Below are positions 8,536 through 15,891 of a stretch of DNA of 64,000 bases, one piece after another. The notes beneath the pieces are model-generated. The model worked only from the letters and a program-made list of their open reading frames with translations. It was not told the origin of the DNA and made no database searches. How positions within the stretch are numbered: the stretch's first letter is position 1; each line of letters begins with the position of its first letter. Source of the DNA: Palsa-295 sp963785585 (GTDB lineage Bacteria; Acidobacteriota; Terriglobia; Acidiferrales; UBA7541). Location of the stretch: assembly GCA_963785585.1 (NCBI GenBank), contig CAWAVW010000004.1:2294001-2358000 (forward strand), in the 5' to 3' direction. Both the position numbers and the translations under genes were made by a program.

Positions 8536-10620
8536 TCAATTGGCAACTCCCGGCGCGGACGTGGGCACGAGGCGTCCGGTGGGCCGTCCGAACCGCACGG
8601 TCACCTGGCTGCCGCGAACGACGCGCGTGCCGGCGTCCGGCGTCTGTTCGAGGGCAACTCCATTGCCAATCAACGAAGGAGCGATGCCGAGGCGCGAACA
8701 GGTTTCAATCACGGCGCGCGGGGACTGCCCGGCGAAGTCCGGGACAGCGACCGCGTCATTTTCGATCGGCACGGTGGCGGAGCTGGAAAATTCGTCGGCG
8801 GCCGTTTTTGCGGCGACCGATTGGAATTGCTGCTGGTCTTTCACTTCTCGTTTGGCGTTGCTCTGCGCTTCGGCGGTGGCCGGGGCGTTCGATTGCGAGC
8901 CGGGCGCTTTCGAAATCCGGTTGCCGGCGGTTTCGACGTCGGAAGGCAGCGGGACGTCATGCGGCACTTCGAGGTAGGCAAGACTCTGTTCGGCAATGCG
9001 CTTGAAGACCGGGCCGCCGAGGTTGCCTCCCATGTGCTGGCCCACGGGTGAATCGAACATGACGAGAATGGTGATTGCGGGAGTGTTCACGGGAGCGAAA
9101 CCGACGAAGGACGCGACGTACTGATTGGGCGAGTAGCGTTTCGTGTCCGGGTCGATTTTCTGCGCGGTACCGGATTTTCCGGCGGCGGTGTAACCGTCGA
9201 GATGCGCGGGCTTGCCGGTGCCTTTCAGAATCACGGTTTCCATCATTTGACGAAGCGTGGCGGCGGTTTTCTGGTCGGTGACCTGACGAGGTTCGGCGCG
9301 CGCGGGCAAGGGAGTGCCCGGGCCGCCACGAATTTCCTGAACGATGCGCGGCGTGTACAGTGTGCCGCCGTTGGCGATGGCGGAAATGGCCGAGATGATT
9401 TGAACCGGCGTGACGCTGACTTCCTGGCCGATGGCCACGGAACCGATGGAATTGGGCGTCCATTTATCGAGCGGATGGACCATGCCGCGGTTTTCGGCGG
9501 GCAACTCGATGTTCGTCAACTGGCCGAAACCGAAATCGCGAATTGTTTTGTAAAAGTTGGCGGAGCCCATGCGCAGGGCGACCTTGATGGTGCCAACGTC
9601 GCTGGAATTGGCCAGCACGTCCGTGACGCTGAGCACGCCGAAAGGCTTGTGGTCGTGAATCAAGCGTCCGGCGACCACGATGCTGCCCATCTGGCAGTCG
9701 ATGAGTTCGTTGGGATTGGTGAGGCCGCGCTCGAGGGCTCCGGCCATGGTGACGATTTTGAAGGTGGAGCCGGGCTCGTAGGCGGCGGTGACGGCGCGGT
9801 TCATGCGCTTGTCGTCGGAGAATTTTCCGGCATCGTTCGGATCGAAGACCGGGTAGTTGGCAACGGCGAGCAGGTTGCCGGTGTTGGGATCCTGAATCAC
9901 GACGGCGCCGCTGGCGGCGTGGTTTTCCAGCATGCCGGCGGCGAGTTCTTTTTCGGCTATGTATTGCAGGGTCTGGTCGATGGTGAGCACGACCGAAGCG
10001 CCGGGATCGGCGGCGGCTTCGTGGGGATCGTAGAAGCGGCGTTTGCCGTCGGACATGACCATGACGCGACCGGGCTTGCCGCGAATCCACTTATCGAGGG
10101 AATGCTCGATGCCGCCGGTTCCCTTTTCGTCGGTGTCGACGTAGCCGACGACGTGAGCGGCCAGTTCGTGGAGAGGATAAATGCGGCGATTTTCCTTCTG
10201 AAAGAAGACGCCTTTCAAATTCATGTTGGTGATGCGATCGACGGTTTCGGGCGGGAGTTTTTTCGCCAGGCGCACGGGTTTGCTGGCGTCGTTGATTTTC
10301 TGTTCGAGATCGGGGGCGGGCATGTCGAGCACGCGGGAGAGCAGGCGCGCGACCATGGCCGGATCGGCGATGTCGGCGGGATCGGCGAAGACCGAATCCA
10401 TGGGAATGCTTTCGGCCAGCACGTGGCCTTTGCGGTCGTAGATCGGCCCGCGCGTGGGACTGAGTTCGTATGTGCGCTGCTGCTGATGCTGGGCTTTGGC
10501 GAAATACTCGCTATAGCAGAAAAGCTGGAGGTAACCCAGACGGCCGACGACAGCCGCCATCCAAACCACCGCCACGATCCAGATCAACAACCAGCGGAGA
10601 CGCGGGCTGCGCTGCTCCAT
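8536..10620 (-). CDS. ftsI: Class B penicillin-binding protein, septal transpeptidase with a PASTA domain
   Basis: Septal transpeptidase (PBP3/SpoVD type), anchored by one N-terminal membrane segment (about 10-30). The dimerisation domain precedes the transpeptidase domain. Active-site motifs are STFK (Ser285 nucleophile), SSD (339-341) and KSGT (482-485). The second motif is SxD, where SxN is usual. A single PASTA domain follows (about 626-682; PDFAGQSPRAVIETC), then an Ala/Pro tail. The roughly 70 residues between the transpeptidase and PASTA domains are low-complexity and Gln/Ala-rich. It works with FtsW downstream and FtsL upstream. Confidence 0.95.
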   Translation of the reverse strand: MEQRSPRLRWLLIWIVAVVWMAAVVGRLGYLQLFCYSEYFAKAQHQQQRTYELSPTRGPIYDRKGHVLAESIPMDSVFADPADIADPAMVARLLSRVLDMPAPDLEQKINDASKPVRLAKKLPPETVDRITNMNLKGVFFQKENRRIYPLHELAAHVVGYVDTDEKGTGGIEHSLDKWIRGKPGRVMVMSDGKRRFYDPHEAAADPGASVVLTIDQTLQYIAEKELAAGMLENHAASGAVVIQDPNTGNLLAVANYPVFDPNDAGKFSDDKRMNRAVTAAYEPGSTFKIVTMAGALERGLTNPNELIDCQMGSIVVAGRLIHDHKPFGVLSVTDVLANSSDVGTIKVALRMGSANFYKTIRDFGFGQLTNIELPAENRGMVHPLDKWTPNSIGSVAIGQEVSVTPVQIISAISAIANGGTLYTPRIVQEIRGGPGTPLPARAEPRQVTDQKTAATLRQMMETVILKGTGKPAHLDGYTAAGKSGTAQKIDPDTKRYSPNQYVASFVGFAPVNTPAITILVMFDSPVGQHMGGNLGGPVFKRIAEQSLAYLEVPHDVPLPSDVETAGNRISKAPGSQSNAPATAEAQSNAKREVKDQQQFQSVAAKTAADEFSSSATVPIENDAVAVPDFAGQSPRAVIETCSRLGIAPSLIGNGVALEQTPDAGTRVVRGSQVTVRFGRPTGRLVPTSAPGVAN

Positions 10621-10652
10621 GGATTCCGCCCTGGCTTACAAAACGCTTTGCC

Positions 10653-10677
10653 GGCGGCGCATCGAAAAGGCGCCGCC
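10653..10677. repeat. Perfect hairpin in the ftsL-ftsI spacer
   Basis: GGCGGCGC at 10653-10660 is exactly complementary to GCGCCGCC at 10670-10677 across a 9-base loop (ATCGAAAAG). It lies in the 134-bp non-coding gap between ftsL and ftsI, which otherwise interrupts a tightly packed operon. No T-run follows on the minus strand, so it does not look like a classical terminator. It could be an RNA-processing or attenuation structure; the function is unknown. Confidence 0.6.
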
Positions 10678-10710
10678 AAACCGGACCCGGAAAACGCGGC
10701 CCGCAATGAG

Positions 10711-10728
10711 ATCGGATTCAAATCCGAT
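10711..10728. repeat. Perfect 8+8 inverted repeat in the ftsL-ftsI spacer
   Basis: ATCGGATT and AATCCGAT are separated by only two bases, giving an almost continuous palindrome. A two-base gap is too short for a good RNA loop, so a protein-binding site is at least as likely as a hairpin. It sits 34 bp from the neighbouring hairpin at 10653-10677, in the same spacer. Confidence 0.5.
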
Positions 10729-10754
10729 GCAGATGAAATTGAAATCGGGCCGAG

Positions 10755-11144
10755 CTACTGGCGTTGCGAAAGAGCGACGGTGCGCACCTGCGCCACCACC
10801 GGTTCCGGCGCGCCGGAGAAATCGGCCGGTTCCCCGGGGGCGCGAACGTCGAGCCCGAGATCGTGTTCGGCAATGGTGTTCACGCGGCCGGGCGATTCCA
10901 GGGTCGCCACCTGCAAGTGAAGCCGCTCGTTGAGCTCGGCGGATTCGGCGCGCGCGGTTTCGAGCTGCGCGACCTGATAGCGGAGCTTGATGCATTCAAA
11001 GTGTTGCCAGGCGTAAAAGAGCAGGCAGGCAGCCATGGCGCAGCCAACGGCCACGCGGCGCCAGTAGTCTTTCACGCGAGCGGGAGCGACGGGGCGCACC
11101 AGCCGGGAATTATCGATTCGTTTTACGGTGAGATATTCGGTCAT
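10755..11144 (-). CDS. ftsL: FtsL-like cell division protein
   Basis: A small bitopic protein of 129 residues with a basic cytoplasmic N-terminus, one membrane segment (about 31-50, VAVGCAMAACLLFYAW) and a periplasmic heptad-like helix (KLRYQVAQLETARAESAELNE) typical of FtsL, the partner of FtsB/FtsQ that activates FtsWI. Sequence identity in this family is low, so the call rests on topology, size and the exact position between rsmH and ftsI. The ATG at 11144 overlaps the rsmH stop as TGATG; a GTG one codon upstream is also possible. Confidence 0.85.
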   Translation of the reverse strand: MTEYLTVKRIDNSRLVRPVAPARVKDYWRRVAVGCAMAACLLFYAWQHFECIKLRYQVAQLETARAESAELNERLHLQVATLESPGRVNTIAEHDLGLDVRAPGEPADFSGAPEPVVAQVRTVALSQRQ

Positions 11145-12052
11145 CACGGCACCTGGGGCGCCTGGCTATCCGCCGTCGCCGACTTTTCAAGGACGCGCAT
11201 CTTGGCGCTCCGGGAGCGCGGATTGCTTGCGATTTCCGCGTCGCCGGGAAGAATGACTTTTTTGGTCAGCACCTGAAACCCGCCGGAGCGAGCCAGGCGC
11301 TGAAAGGAATGCTTCACCACCCGGTCTTCGAGGGAGTGATAGCTGAGGACGATCAACCGTCCTTCTGAATTTAAAGTGGCAGGGGTCCGCGAAAGAAACT
11401 GCCCGAGTTCCTCCTCTTCTCGATTCACCGCTGTCCGCAGCGCCAGAAACGTTTTTGTCGCGGGATGCAGTCTCTGCCTTCCCCTTGCTTTTCGGCCCCC
11501 TGCCACAACCGTTGCCAGGTGTTCGGTATCGCGGATGGGCCGCGCACGCACGATCGCCCTGGCGATTCTGAAGGAATCTCTCTCCTCGGCGTTGTTGTAG
11601 AGGAGATTGGCCAGCTCTTTTTCCGACCATTGATTCACAATTTCGTCCGCGGTGAGCGGGTTATCGGGATTCATCCTCATATCGAGATCGGCGGCCCAGC
11701 GGAAAGAAAATCCGCGTTCAGGGCTGTCCAATTCGAGAGTCGAAATCCCCAGGTCGGCGATGATTCCGTCGAACGGCGGGAAGTTGTTGGCCGCCGCCAC
11801 TTCGCCGAGCTGTGAAAATTCCGCGTGCACCAGAGTCACCTGCCGCTCGTGCGGCCCCAACCGCTCCCGGGCAATCGCCAGCGCCTGCGGGTCGCGATCC
11901 AAACCTAAAACGCGTCCGGTGGTCAGCCGCCGGGCTATTTCCAGCGTATGACCGGCCGTCCCGACCGTGGCATCGGCGTAAAATCCGTCGGGCCGAATTC
12001 GCAGCCAGTCCAGAACTTCGTCCAGCAGGACCGGCGTATGCAGTACGGTCAA
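11144..12052 (-). CDS. rsmH: 16S rRNA (cytosine(1402)-N(4))-methyltransferase
   Basis: SAM-dependent methyltransferase (formerly MraW) acting on C1402 of 16S rRNA in the decoding centre. Seen: HTPVLLDEVLDWL at the N-terminus, the SAM-site GLDRDPQAL, the signature DLGISTLELDSPERGFSF followed by LDMRMNP, and near the C-terminus SYHSLEDRVVK. All are characteristic of RsmH. At 302 residues it matches the family. The start appears to be TTG at 12052, three bases after the mraZ stop; no ATG or GTG fits the conserved N-terminus. Confidence 0.95.
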   Translation of the reverse strand: MTVLHTPVLLDEVLDWLRIRPDGFYADATVGTAGHTLEIARRLTTGRVLGLDRDPQALAIARERLGPHERQVTLVHAEFSQLGEVAAANNFPPFDGIIADLGISTLELDSPERGFSFRWAADLDMRMNPDNPLTADEIVNQWSEKELANLLYNNAEERDSFRIARAIVRARPIRDTEHLATVVAGGRKARGRQRLHPATKTFLALRTAVNREEEELGQFLSRTPATLNSEGRLIVLSYHSLEDRVVKHSFQRLARSGGFQVLTKKVILPGDAEIASNPRSRSAKMRVLEKSATADSQAPQVP

Positions 12053-12055
12053 AAC

Positions 12056-12493
12056 TTAAATTCCCAAACCTTCCAGTTCCTTTTCGTCTTCCGCCGTGAT
12101 GGGATTACGGTTCAACTGTTCCAGGAATCGGGAGTGGTTCCAGACTTCCAGATAGGTGAGCTGGCCCTGGACGTCCACTTCCCCTTTCATTTCGGCCGAT
12201 TCCCTGAGCACGGGTGGAATCAGCAAGCGCCCTTGCCCGTCCACCTCGACGACCTGCCCGTAATAATTCGCGCGCGCCAGGAATTTCTGTTTGGCGCGGT
12301 TGTGCGAAGAAACCTTGGCGAGCTTCTTTTCGATCTCTTCCCAGGCTTTCATGGGATAAATCTTGGCGAAGCCGCCGGTCTCGCTGGTGACGTAGAACTT
12401 GGTGCCTGTTTTGCGCAGCTCGGCGAGAAAGTCGGCAGGAATTTTCATTCTGCCCTTTTCGTCGACCGTACCGAGATAGTTGCCGCGCAGCAT
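12056..12493 (-). CDS. mraZ: MraZ, dcw-cluster transcriptional regulator
   Basis: A 145-residue protein with two AbrB-like SpoVT/MraZ domains: MLRGNYLGTVDEKGRMKIP (1-19) at the start of the first and ANYYGQVVEVDGQGRLLIP in the second. In other bacteria MraZ binds repeated boxes in its own promoter and controls the dcw operon. Here the gene is first in the cluster and is preceded by five tandem 10-bp boxes at 12551-12600, so autoregulation is strongly suggested. No strong ribosome site is visible before the ATG. Confidence 0.96.
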   Translation of the reverse strand: MLRGNYLGTVDEKGRMKIPADFLAELRKTGTKFYVTSETGGFAKIYPMKAWEEIEKKLAKVSSHNRAKQKFLARANYYGQVVEVDGQGRLLIPPVLRESAEMKGEVDVQGQLTYLEVWNHSRFLEQLNRNPITAEDEKELEGLGI

Positions 12494-12550
12494 GAAGATC
12501 TAAAGTTTGTCCGCCGAGAGTGTTGGAGGTGCTGTGCACTCGCTGGCCGC

Positions 12551-12600
12551 CTCACCACTGTTTAACACTTGCTACCACTTTGCGCCATTTCTTACCACTT
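12551..12600 (-). promoter_or_regulatory. MraZ operator: five tandem 10-bp boxes
   Basis: On the minus strand five consecutive 10-bp units read AAGTGGTAAG, AAATGGCGCA, AAGTGGTAGC, AAGTGTTAAA and CAGTGGTGAG, in exact 10-bp register. Known MraZ sites are TGGGN repeats with 10-bp spacing in E. coli and AAAGTGK boxes in mollicutes; the AAGTGG core fits both. The array begins at the predicted transcription start and runs into the leader, a position suited to repression. Confidence 0.9.
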
Positions 12601-12609
12601 TGGTCCCCG

Positions 12610-12637
12610 ATTGTAGATGGGAACGAAAACATGTCAA
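12610..12637 (-). promoter_or_regulatory. Promoter of the dcw cluster (mraZ promoter)
   Basis: On the minus strand a perfect -35 TTGACA (12637-12632) and a -10 TACAAT (12615-12610) are separated by 16 bp. The predicted start, near 12603, lies at the edge of the first MraZ box. This is one of the two best sigma-70 promoters I can find in the window. Confidence 0.85.
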
Positions 12638-12927
12638 GGGGTATTCGGGCGAAAACGAAACTTTCTTGTGGGAAACGGTTTTGGAATTTAAATTTCTCTA
12701 GTGGCGTGAAGCGAGGGAAACCACAATTAGTTGTGGGCACGACGGAGCGCGCATCGTACGGCTAGATGCAGGCTTCCCTGCGAGGCGATTTTGTGTTTCG
12801 TATCAGTCAACAGCGAGGCGATTTTTTTGAAACTCAGGGTTGCATTCGCAAGTTTGAGACGCGGGCGAGCGCGTTCCGAATCGGAACAGAGCGGTGCGCA
12901 TCGCTGGGAATTTCGCGGCGGTGAAGC

Positions 12928-13704
12928 TTACGGATTGCGGACGGAATCCAGGCCGCGCAGCACGGATTGCTCGTCGGGGTTCAGTCCCTGCATGAATTTC
13001 GGATCGTTGAGGGCTGCCTGGCGGTCGGCGGGACTCATGCCTTGCAGAGTGTGCAGACGGTCGGTGACGACTTGCTTGCGTCCGGGAGACATGGCTTGCC
13101 ACTTCGGCAAGAGAGTCTTCTGAACGTACTGCTTCTGAGAGGGCGACATGCGTTCCCAGGTGGCCTGGCGATCGCGAATGGCGTTGCGTTCGGTGGGCGA
13201 CAGGTTGTTCCACTTCTGAAGATTCTGGCGCACCTGTTGTTGCTGTTCGGGCGGCAAGCTCTTGAAGCGCGCGTTGTTCTGCATGAAGCGCTGCTGCTCT
13301 TCGGGCGAGCGATCGCGCAGGTTTTCGGCCCACTTCGGCGGAAGATTTTCCATCGCATGGGAGTTCTGCTGGCCTGCGGCCTGCGCGGTAGCCTCGTTGG
13401 CGGGTGTGCGCAATTGCGACGAAGGCTGCTGCGCGGGAGCCTGACCGGGACGGGACTGCGCGGCATTCGAACCAGCGCCAGCGGGCGGATGAAATGTGTT
13501 GGCGCGGGCGGCCTGGCGCGCTGCGGCGTTCGCGCGGGCATTTTGACGGGCACGCGCCGCGGCACGGGGCGGAACGAAGGGCCGCGATGCGGGGTGCGAA
13601 GGCGGAGGACTTGTGCGGTGTTGCGCCCGGGCAGTCTGCGACGAAAACCCGATCGCCAGGGCGATCGCTATCGCGCAAATTGTGGTGCCGCGAAACATAT
13701 TCAT
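12928..13704 (-). CDS. Secreted DUF3106-domain protein
   Basis: A 258-residue protein with a signal peptide (MNMFRG..., cleavage probably after TARAQ, about residue 28), an Ala/Arg/Pro-rich linker, and from about 130 to the end short helical repeats built on L/MSPxxRQ or PPEQQQ (LSPTERNAI, MSPSQKQYV, MSPGRKQVV, MSPADRQAA). This matches DUF3106, whose function is unknown. The repeat style recalls LTxxQ periplasmic stress proteins, but I infer no homology. It lies 52 bp downstream of and co-oriented with the anti-sigma gene, so it may be part of that module. Confidence 0.8.
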   Translation of the reverse strand: MNMFRGTTICAIAIALAIGFSSQTARAQHRTSPPPSHPASRPFVPPRAAARARQNARANAAARQAARANTFHPPAGAGSNAAQSRPGQAPAQQPSSQLRTPANEATAQAAGQQNSHAMENLPPKWAENLRDRSPEEQQRFMQNNARFKSLPPEQQQQVRQNLQKWNNLSPTERNAIRDRQATWERMSPSQKQYVQKTLLPKWQAMSPGRKQVVTDRLHTLQGMSPADRQAALNDPKFMQGLNPDEQSVLRGLDSVRNP

Positions 13705-13756
13705 TTCACCGTTGGTCTTTCGTCTCGTGCCATTCGCGCCGCTGCTTATTGCGTTC

Positions 13757-14314
13757 TTACTCTTCGTTCGCCGGCTGCTGTTGCGTGTTTGGATCGACGT
13801 TCTGGTTCAGGTTCTGATCGACGGGCTTGGGTTGCTCGTCTGCCGGAGCGGCATCGGCCGGGATTTCCGACAGCGCATCGAACTTGCTGAGGACGTCGTA
13901 ATTTTCGAGCACGCCCAAATCCTTGATGGCTTCGAAATCCTGCTGTTCGGTTCCGGCGGTGGCCGTCATCGAGCCGGAATTGTCGCGCGGAAGCTTGGCC
14001 ATCCAGACGCTCAGAGCAAGCAGCAGGGCCATGGCAAATGCCAGGCGGGGCTGCGGGACGAGCCAGTGCAACCAGCCGGGTTTTGCCTCGGCAGCGATGC
14101 GCTCGCGCAGCCGCGCGTCAAAACCGACCGAAGGTTCGATGGTCTCAATGCGCTCCATCGCGCCAAACAGGGCGCGAAACTCTTCGGCGCGCGCATGGCA
14201 ACTGGCACACGAAGCCAGATGCGCTTCAATCTCGGCGCGGTCGGCCGAATCGGCGCGGCGGTCGAGATAGGCGATGAGCTGTTTGGAGATGTCTTCACAC
14301 TTTTTCATGGTCAT
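13757..14314 (-). CDS. Membrane-anchored zinc-finger anti-sigma factor
   Basis: A 185-residue protein. N-terminal ZAS-type zinc finger: HLASCASC (H-x3-C-x2-C) within a cytoplasmic domain, then one membrane segment (LAFAMALLLALSVWMAKL, about 88-105) and a short acidic, Gln/Asn-rich periplasmic tail. This architecture is that of anti-sigma factors holding an ECF sigma at the membrane. The frame is open 39 codons further upstream, but the ATG at 14314 overlaps the sigma-factor stop as ATGA and is preceded by GGGAGGG, so it is preferred. Its partner is the sigma factor immediately upstream. Confidence 0.88.
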   Translation of the reverse strand: MTMKKCEDISKQLIAYLDRRADSADRAEIEAHLASCASCHARAEEFRALFGAMERIETIEPSVGFDARLRERIAAEAKPGWLHWLVPQPRLAFAMALLLALSVWMAKLPRDNSGSMTATAGTEQQDFEAIKDLGVLENYDVLSKFDALSEIPADAAPADEQPKPVDQNLNQNVDPNTQQQPANEE

Positions 14315-14982
14315 GGCCGTCTTCCCTCCCCTGCGCGATGCTCGACCGGCTGGGAAACGAGCGGGGCCAGTTGCACTCGCAGGGTTTCGTAGGCGCGGAA
14401 CAAAAGCGATTTGAGCGCGCTTTCCGAACAATCCAAAATTTTCGCAATATCCGCGTAATCCATTTCCTCGTACTTGTGCAGCAACACGGCGACGCGCTGC
14501 TTTTCGGGCAGCGCGGCAATCGTTTTCCGGATGAATTCGGAGCGATCGCGTTCAACCATGTGTTCGTCGATGCGCATGTCGCGCGAAGGCAACTGCATGG
14601 GCGCTTCGTCTTCGTCGGCGGGAACGTCGATCGAAACGTCCATCTGCCGGTGGCGATTATCGCGAACCGAATTCAGCGCCAGATTGGTGGCGATGCGGAA
14701 CAGCCAGGTGGTGAACTTGGCACTGGGAGAATATTGAGCGCGAGCGCGATAGACGCGAAGAAAAACCTCCTGCGCCAGATCTTCCGCAGTCGCACGGTCG
14801 CGCACCATCCGGAAAAGAAAATTCACGAGTGGGGAGCGATACTTCTGCAGGAGAAGATCGAAGGACGCTTCGTCCCCCGCCTTTACGTCCAGCATCAGTT
14901 GGACGTCAGACCTGGTCATGGCCTCCACATTGTATCTAACACCTGCTGCGCCATAAAGTTGCAGAGCCTGCGAGTGTGCCAT
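14311..14982 (-). CDS. ECF RNA polymerase sigma factor (RpoE-like)
   Basis: A sigma-70 family protein with only regions 2 and 4. Region 2 contains DLAQEVFLRVYRA and FTTWLFRIATNLALN; region 4 contains IAALPEKQRVAVLL and YADIAKILDCSESALKSLLFRA. A GTG at 14991 could also start the frame, but ATG at 14982 has AGGTG about 6 bases upstream; a third candidate at 14919 begins MTRSDVQLM. The gene is coupled to a zinc-finger anti-sigma gene by ATGA. A GAACTT/TCTGA-like pair upstream (CAACTT about 15030, TCCTA about 15007) could be an autoregulatory ECF promoter, but this is weak. Confidence 0.93.
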   Translation of the reverse strand: MAHSQALQLYGAAGVRYNVEAMTRSDVQLMLDVKAGDEASFDLLLQKYRSPLVNFLFRMVRDRATAEDLAQEVFLRVYRARAQYSPSAKFTTWLFRIATNLALNSVRDNRHRQMDVSIDVPADEDEAPMQLPSRDMRIDEHMVERDRSEFIRKTIAALPEKQRVAVLLHKYEEMDYADIAKILDCSESALKSLLFRAYETLRVQLAPLVSQPVEHRAGEGRRP

Positions 14983-15092
14983 AGGTTTCACCTGAGTGCT
15001 TCATAGGAAACCCTGACGGGGCAAAAAAGTTGCTTGGGGCGGGCATCGGGAGCGAGCGGATGTGCTTTGGGAAATTATTGATTATAGGTGAC

Positions 15093-15863
15093 TTAGACGT
15101 GGAAGATGGCTTTGAGGGCCAGCATGATTCCTACGCCCGCAAAGACCAGGATGGCCATGCCGAAACCGGGCTCGCGGTTGACTTCGGGGATCAGGTCGGA
15201 CGCGGCGACGTAGAGCGTAACTCCGGCCGAAAGCGGGAGTGCGTCGGCTACACTGCCGCGCAGGAAAAACATGGCTGCCATGCCGAGGAGCGTGGTGCCG
15301 CCGAGAATCACCGAGGAGAGGAATGCGGCGCGACGGCTGCGGCCGCTCGCGAGCATCAGCGATGCCACGGTGAAACCTTCGGGAAGTTTGTGCAGGAAAA
15401 TGGCGAGGAATATCACGCCGCCGAGCCACGACGAAACCAGAAGGCCGGAAGCGATCGCCACGCCATCGAAGAAGGTGTGAATGCCAAGGCCGAGAAGCGC
15501 GGCATAACTGGCGTGCGCGTGGGAAATTTCCTCGTGGTGATGCTCTTCGCCGAAATGGAAATGCGGGGCGAGGGTATGCTCGAAAAAGTGGACCAGGAAA
15601 TATCCGGCGAGAACGATCAAAAAAACGGCCGTGGTGTTCTGCGCGAAGAAGGAACGGCTGTCTGCGCGCAGCTCGAGCGATTCCGGAATCATTTCGACGA
15701 GCGCGGTGGCGAGCATGAAGCCCGCGCCGAGCGCGATGAAATATTTCAGATAACGGCGTGACCACTGGCGATGCGAGACGAGCAAACCGCCCAGCACGTT
15801 GGCGCCGGCAGCGGTGACGCCGAGAACGGCGCCCAGCAGAATGCGATGAAAGTCGAGTTGCAT
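15093..15863 (-). CDS. ZIP-family divalent metal transporter
   Basis: A 256-residue membrane protein with about eight hydrophobic segments. A His-rich loop (HFHFGEEHHHEEISHAHAS, about 108-126) lies between segments 3 and 4. The ZIP metal-binding helices show HTFFDGVAIASG and LHKLPEGFTVAS; the latter HxLPEG motif is diagnostic. Probable role: zinc (or iron/manganese) uptake into the cytoplasm. It appears to be a single gene, with ychF 28 bp downstream on the opposite side of its start, on the same strand. No Zur-like box was recognised. Confidence 0.9.
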   Translation of the reverse strand: MQLDFHRILLGAVLGVTAAGANVLGGLLVSHRQWSRRYLKYFIALGAGFMLATALVEMIPESLELRADSRSFFAQNTTAVFLIVLAGYFLVHFFEHTLAPHFHFGEEHHHEEISHAHASYAALLGLGIHTFFDGVAIASGLLVSSWLGGVIFLAIFLHKLPEGFTVASLMLASGRSRRAAFLSSVILGGTTLLGMAAMFFLRGSVADALPLSAGVTLYVAASDLIPEVNREPGFGMAILVFAGVGIMLALKAIFHV

Positions 15864-15891
15864 GAAATGGCGGTGCGCGGACGCTGCGATG

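Larger units (their letters stand above)
12494..12927. other. Intergenic region upstream of mraZ (434 bp)
   Basis: It holds the mraZ promoter and operator repeats in the left half. The right half (about 12700-12927) contains no convincing gene on either strand. Only a small dyad CCACAA-TTAG-TTGTGG at 12721-12736 and a short direct repeat GCGAGGCGATTTT (near 12783 and 12810) stand out. This part lies downstream of the DUF3106 gene, but I see no T-run terminator in it. Confidence 0.7.

Noticed and set aside
9202..10920. Plus-strand open frame of 572 codons opposite ftsI
   Set aside because: Antisense to a confidently identified PBP gene; no recognisable domain.
15001..15035. ECF autoregulatory promoter before the sigma factor gene
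   Set aside because: CAACTT and TCCTA have about an 18-bp spacing, but both diverge from consensus and there is no second copy to compare; mentioned only within the gene entry.
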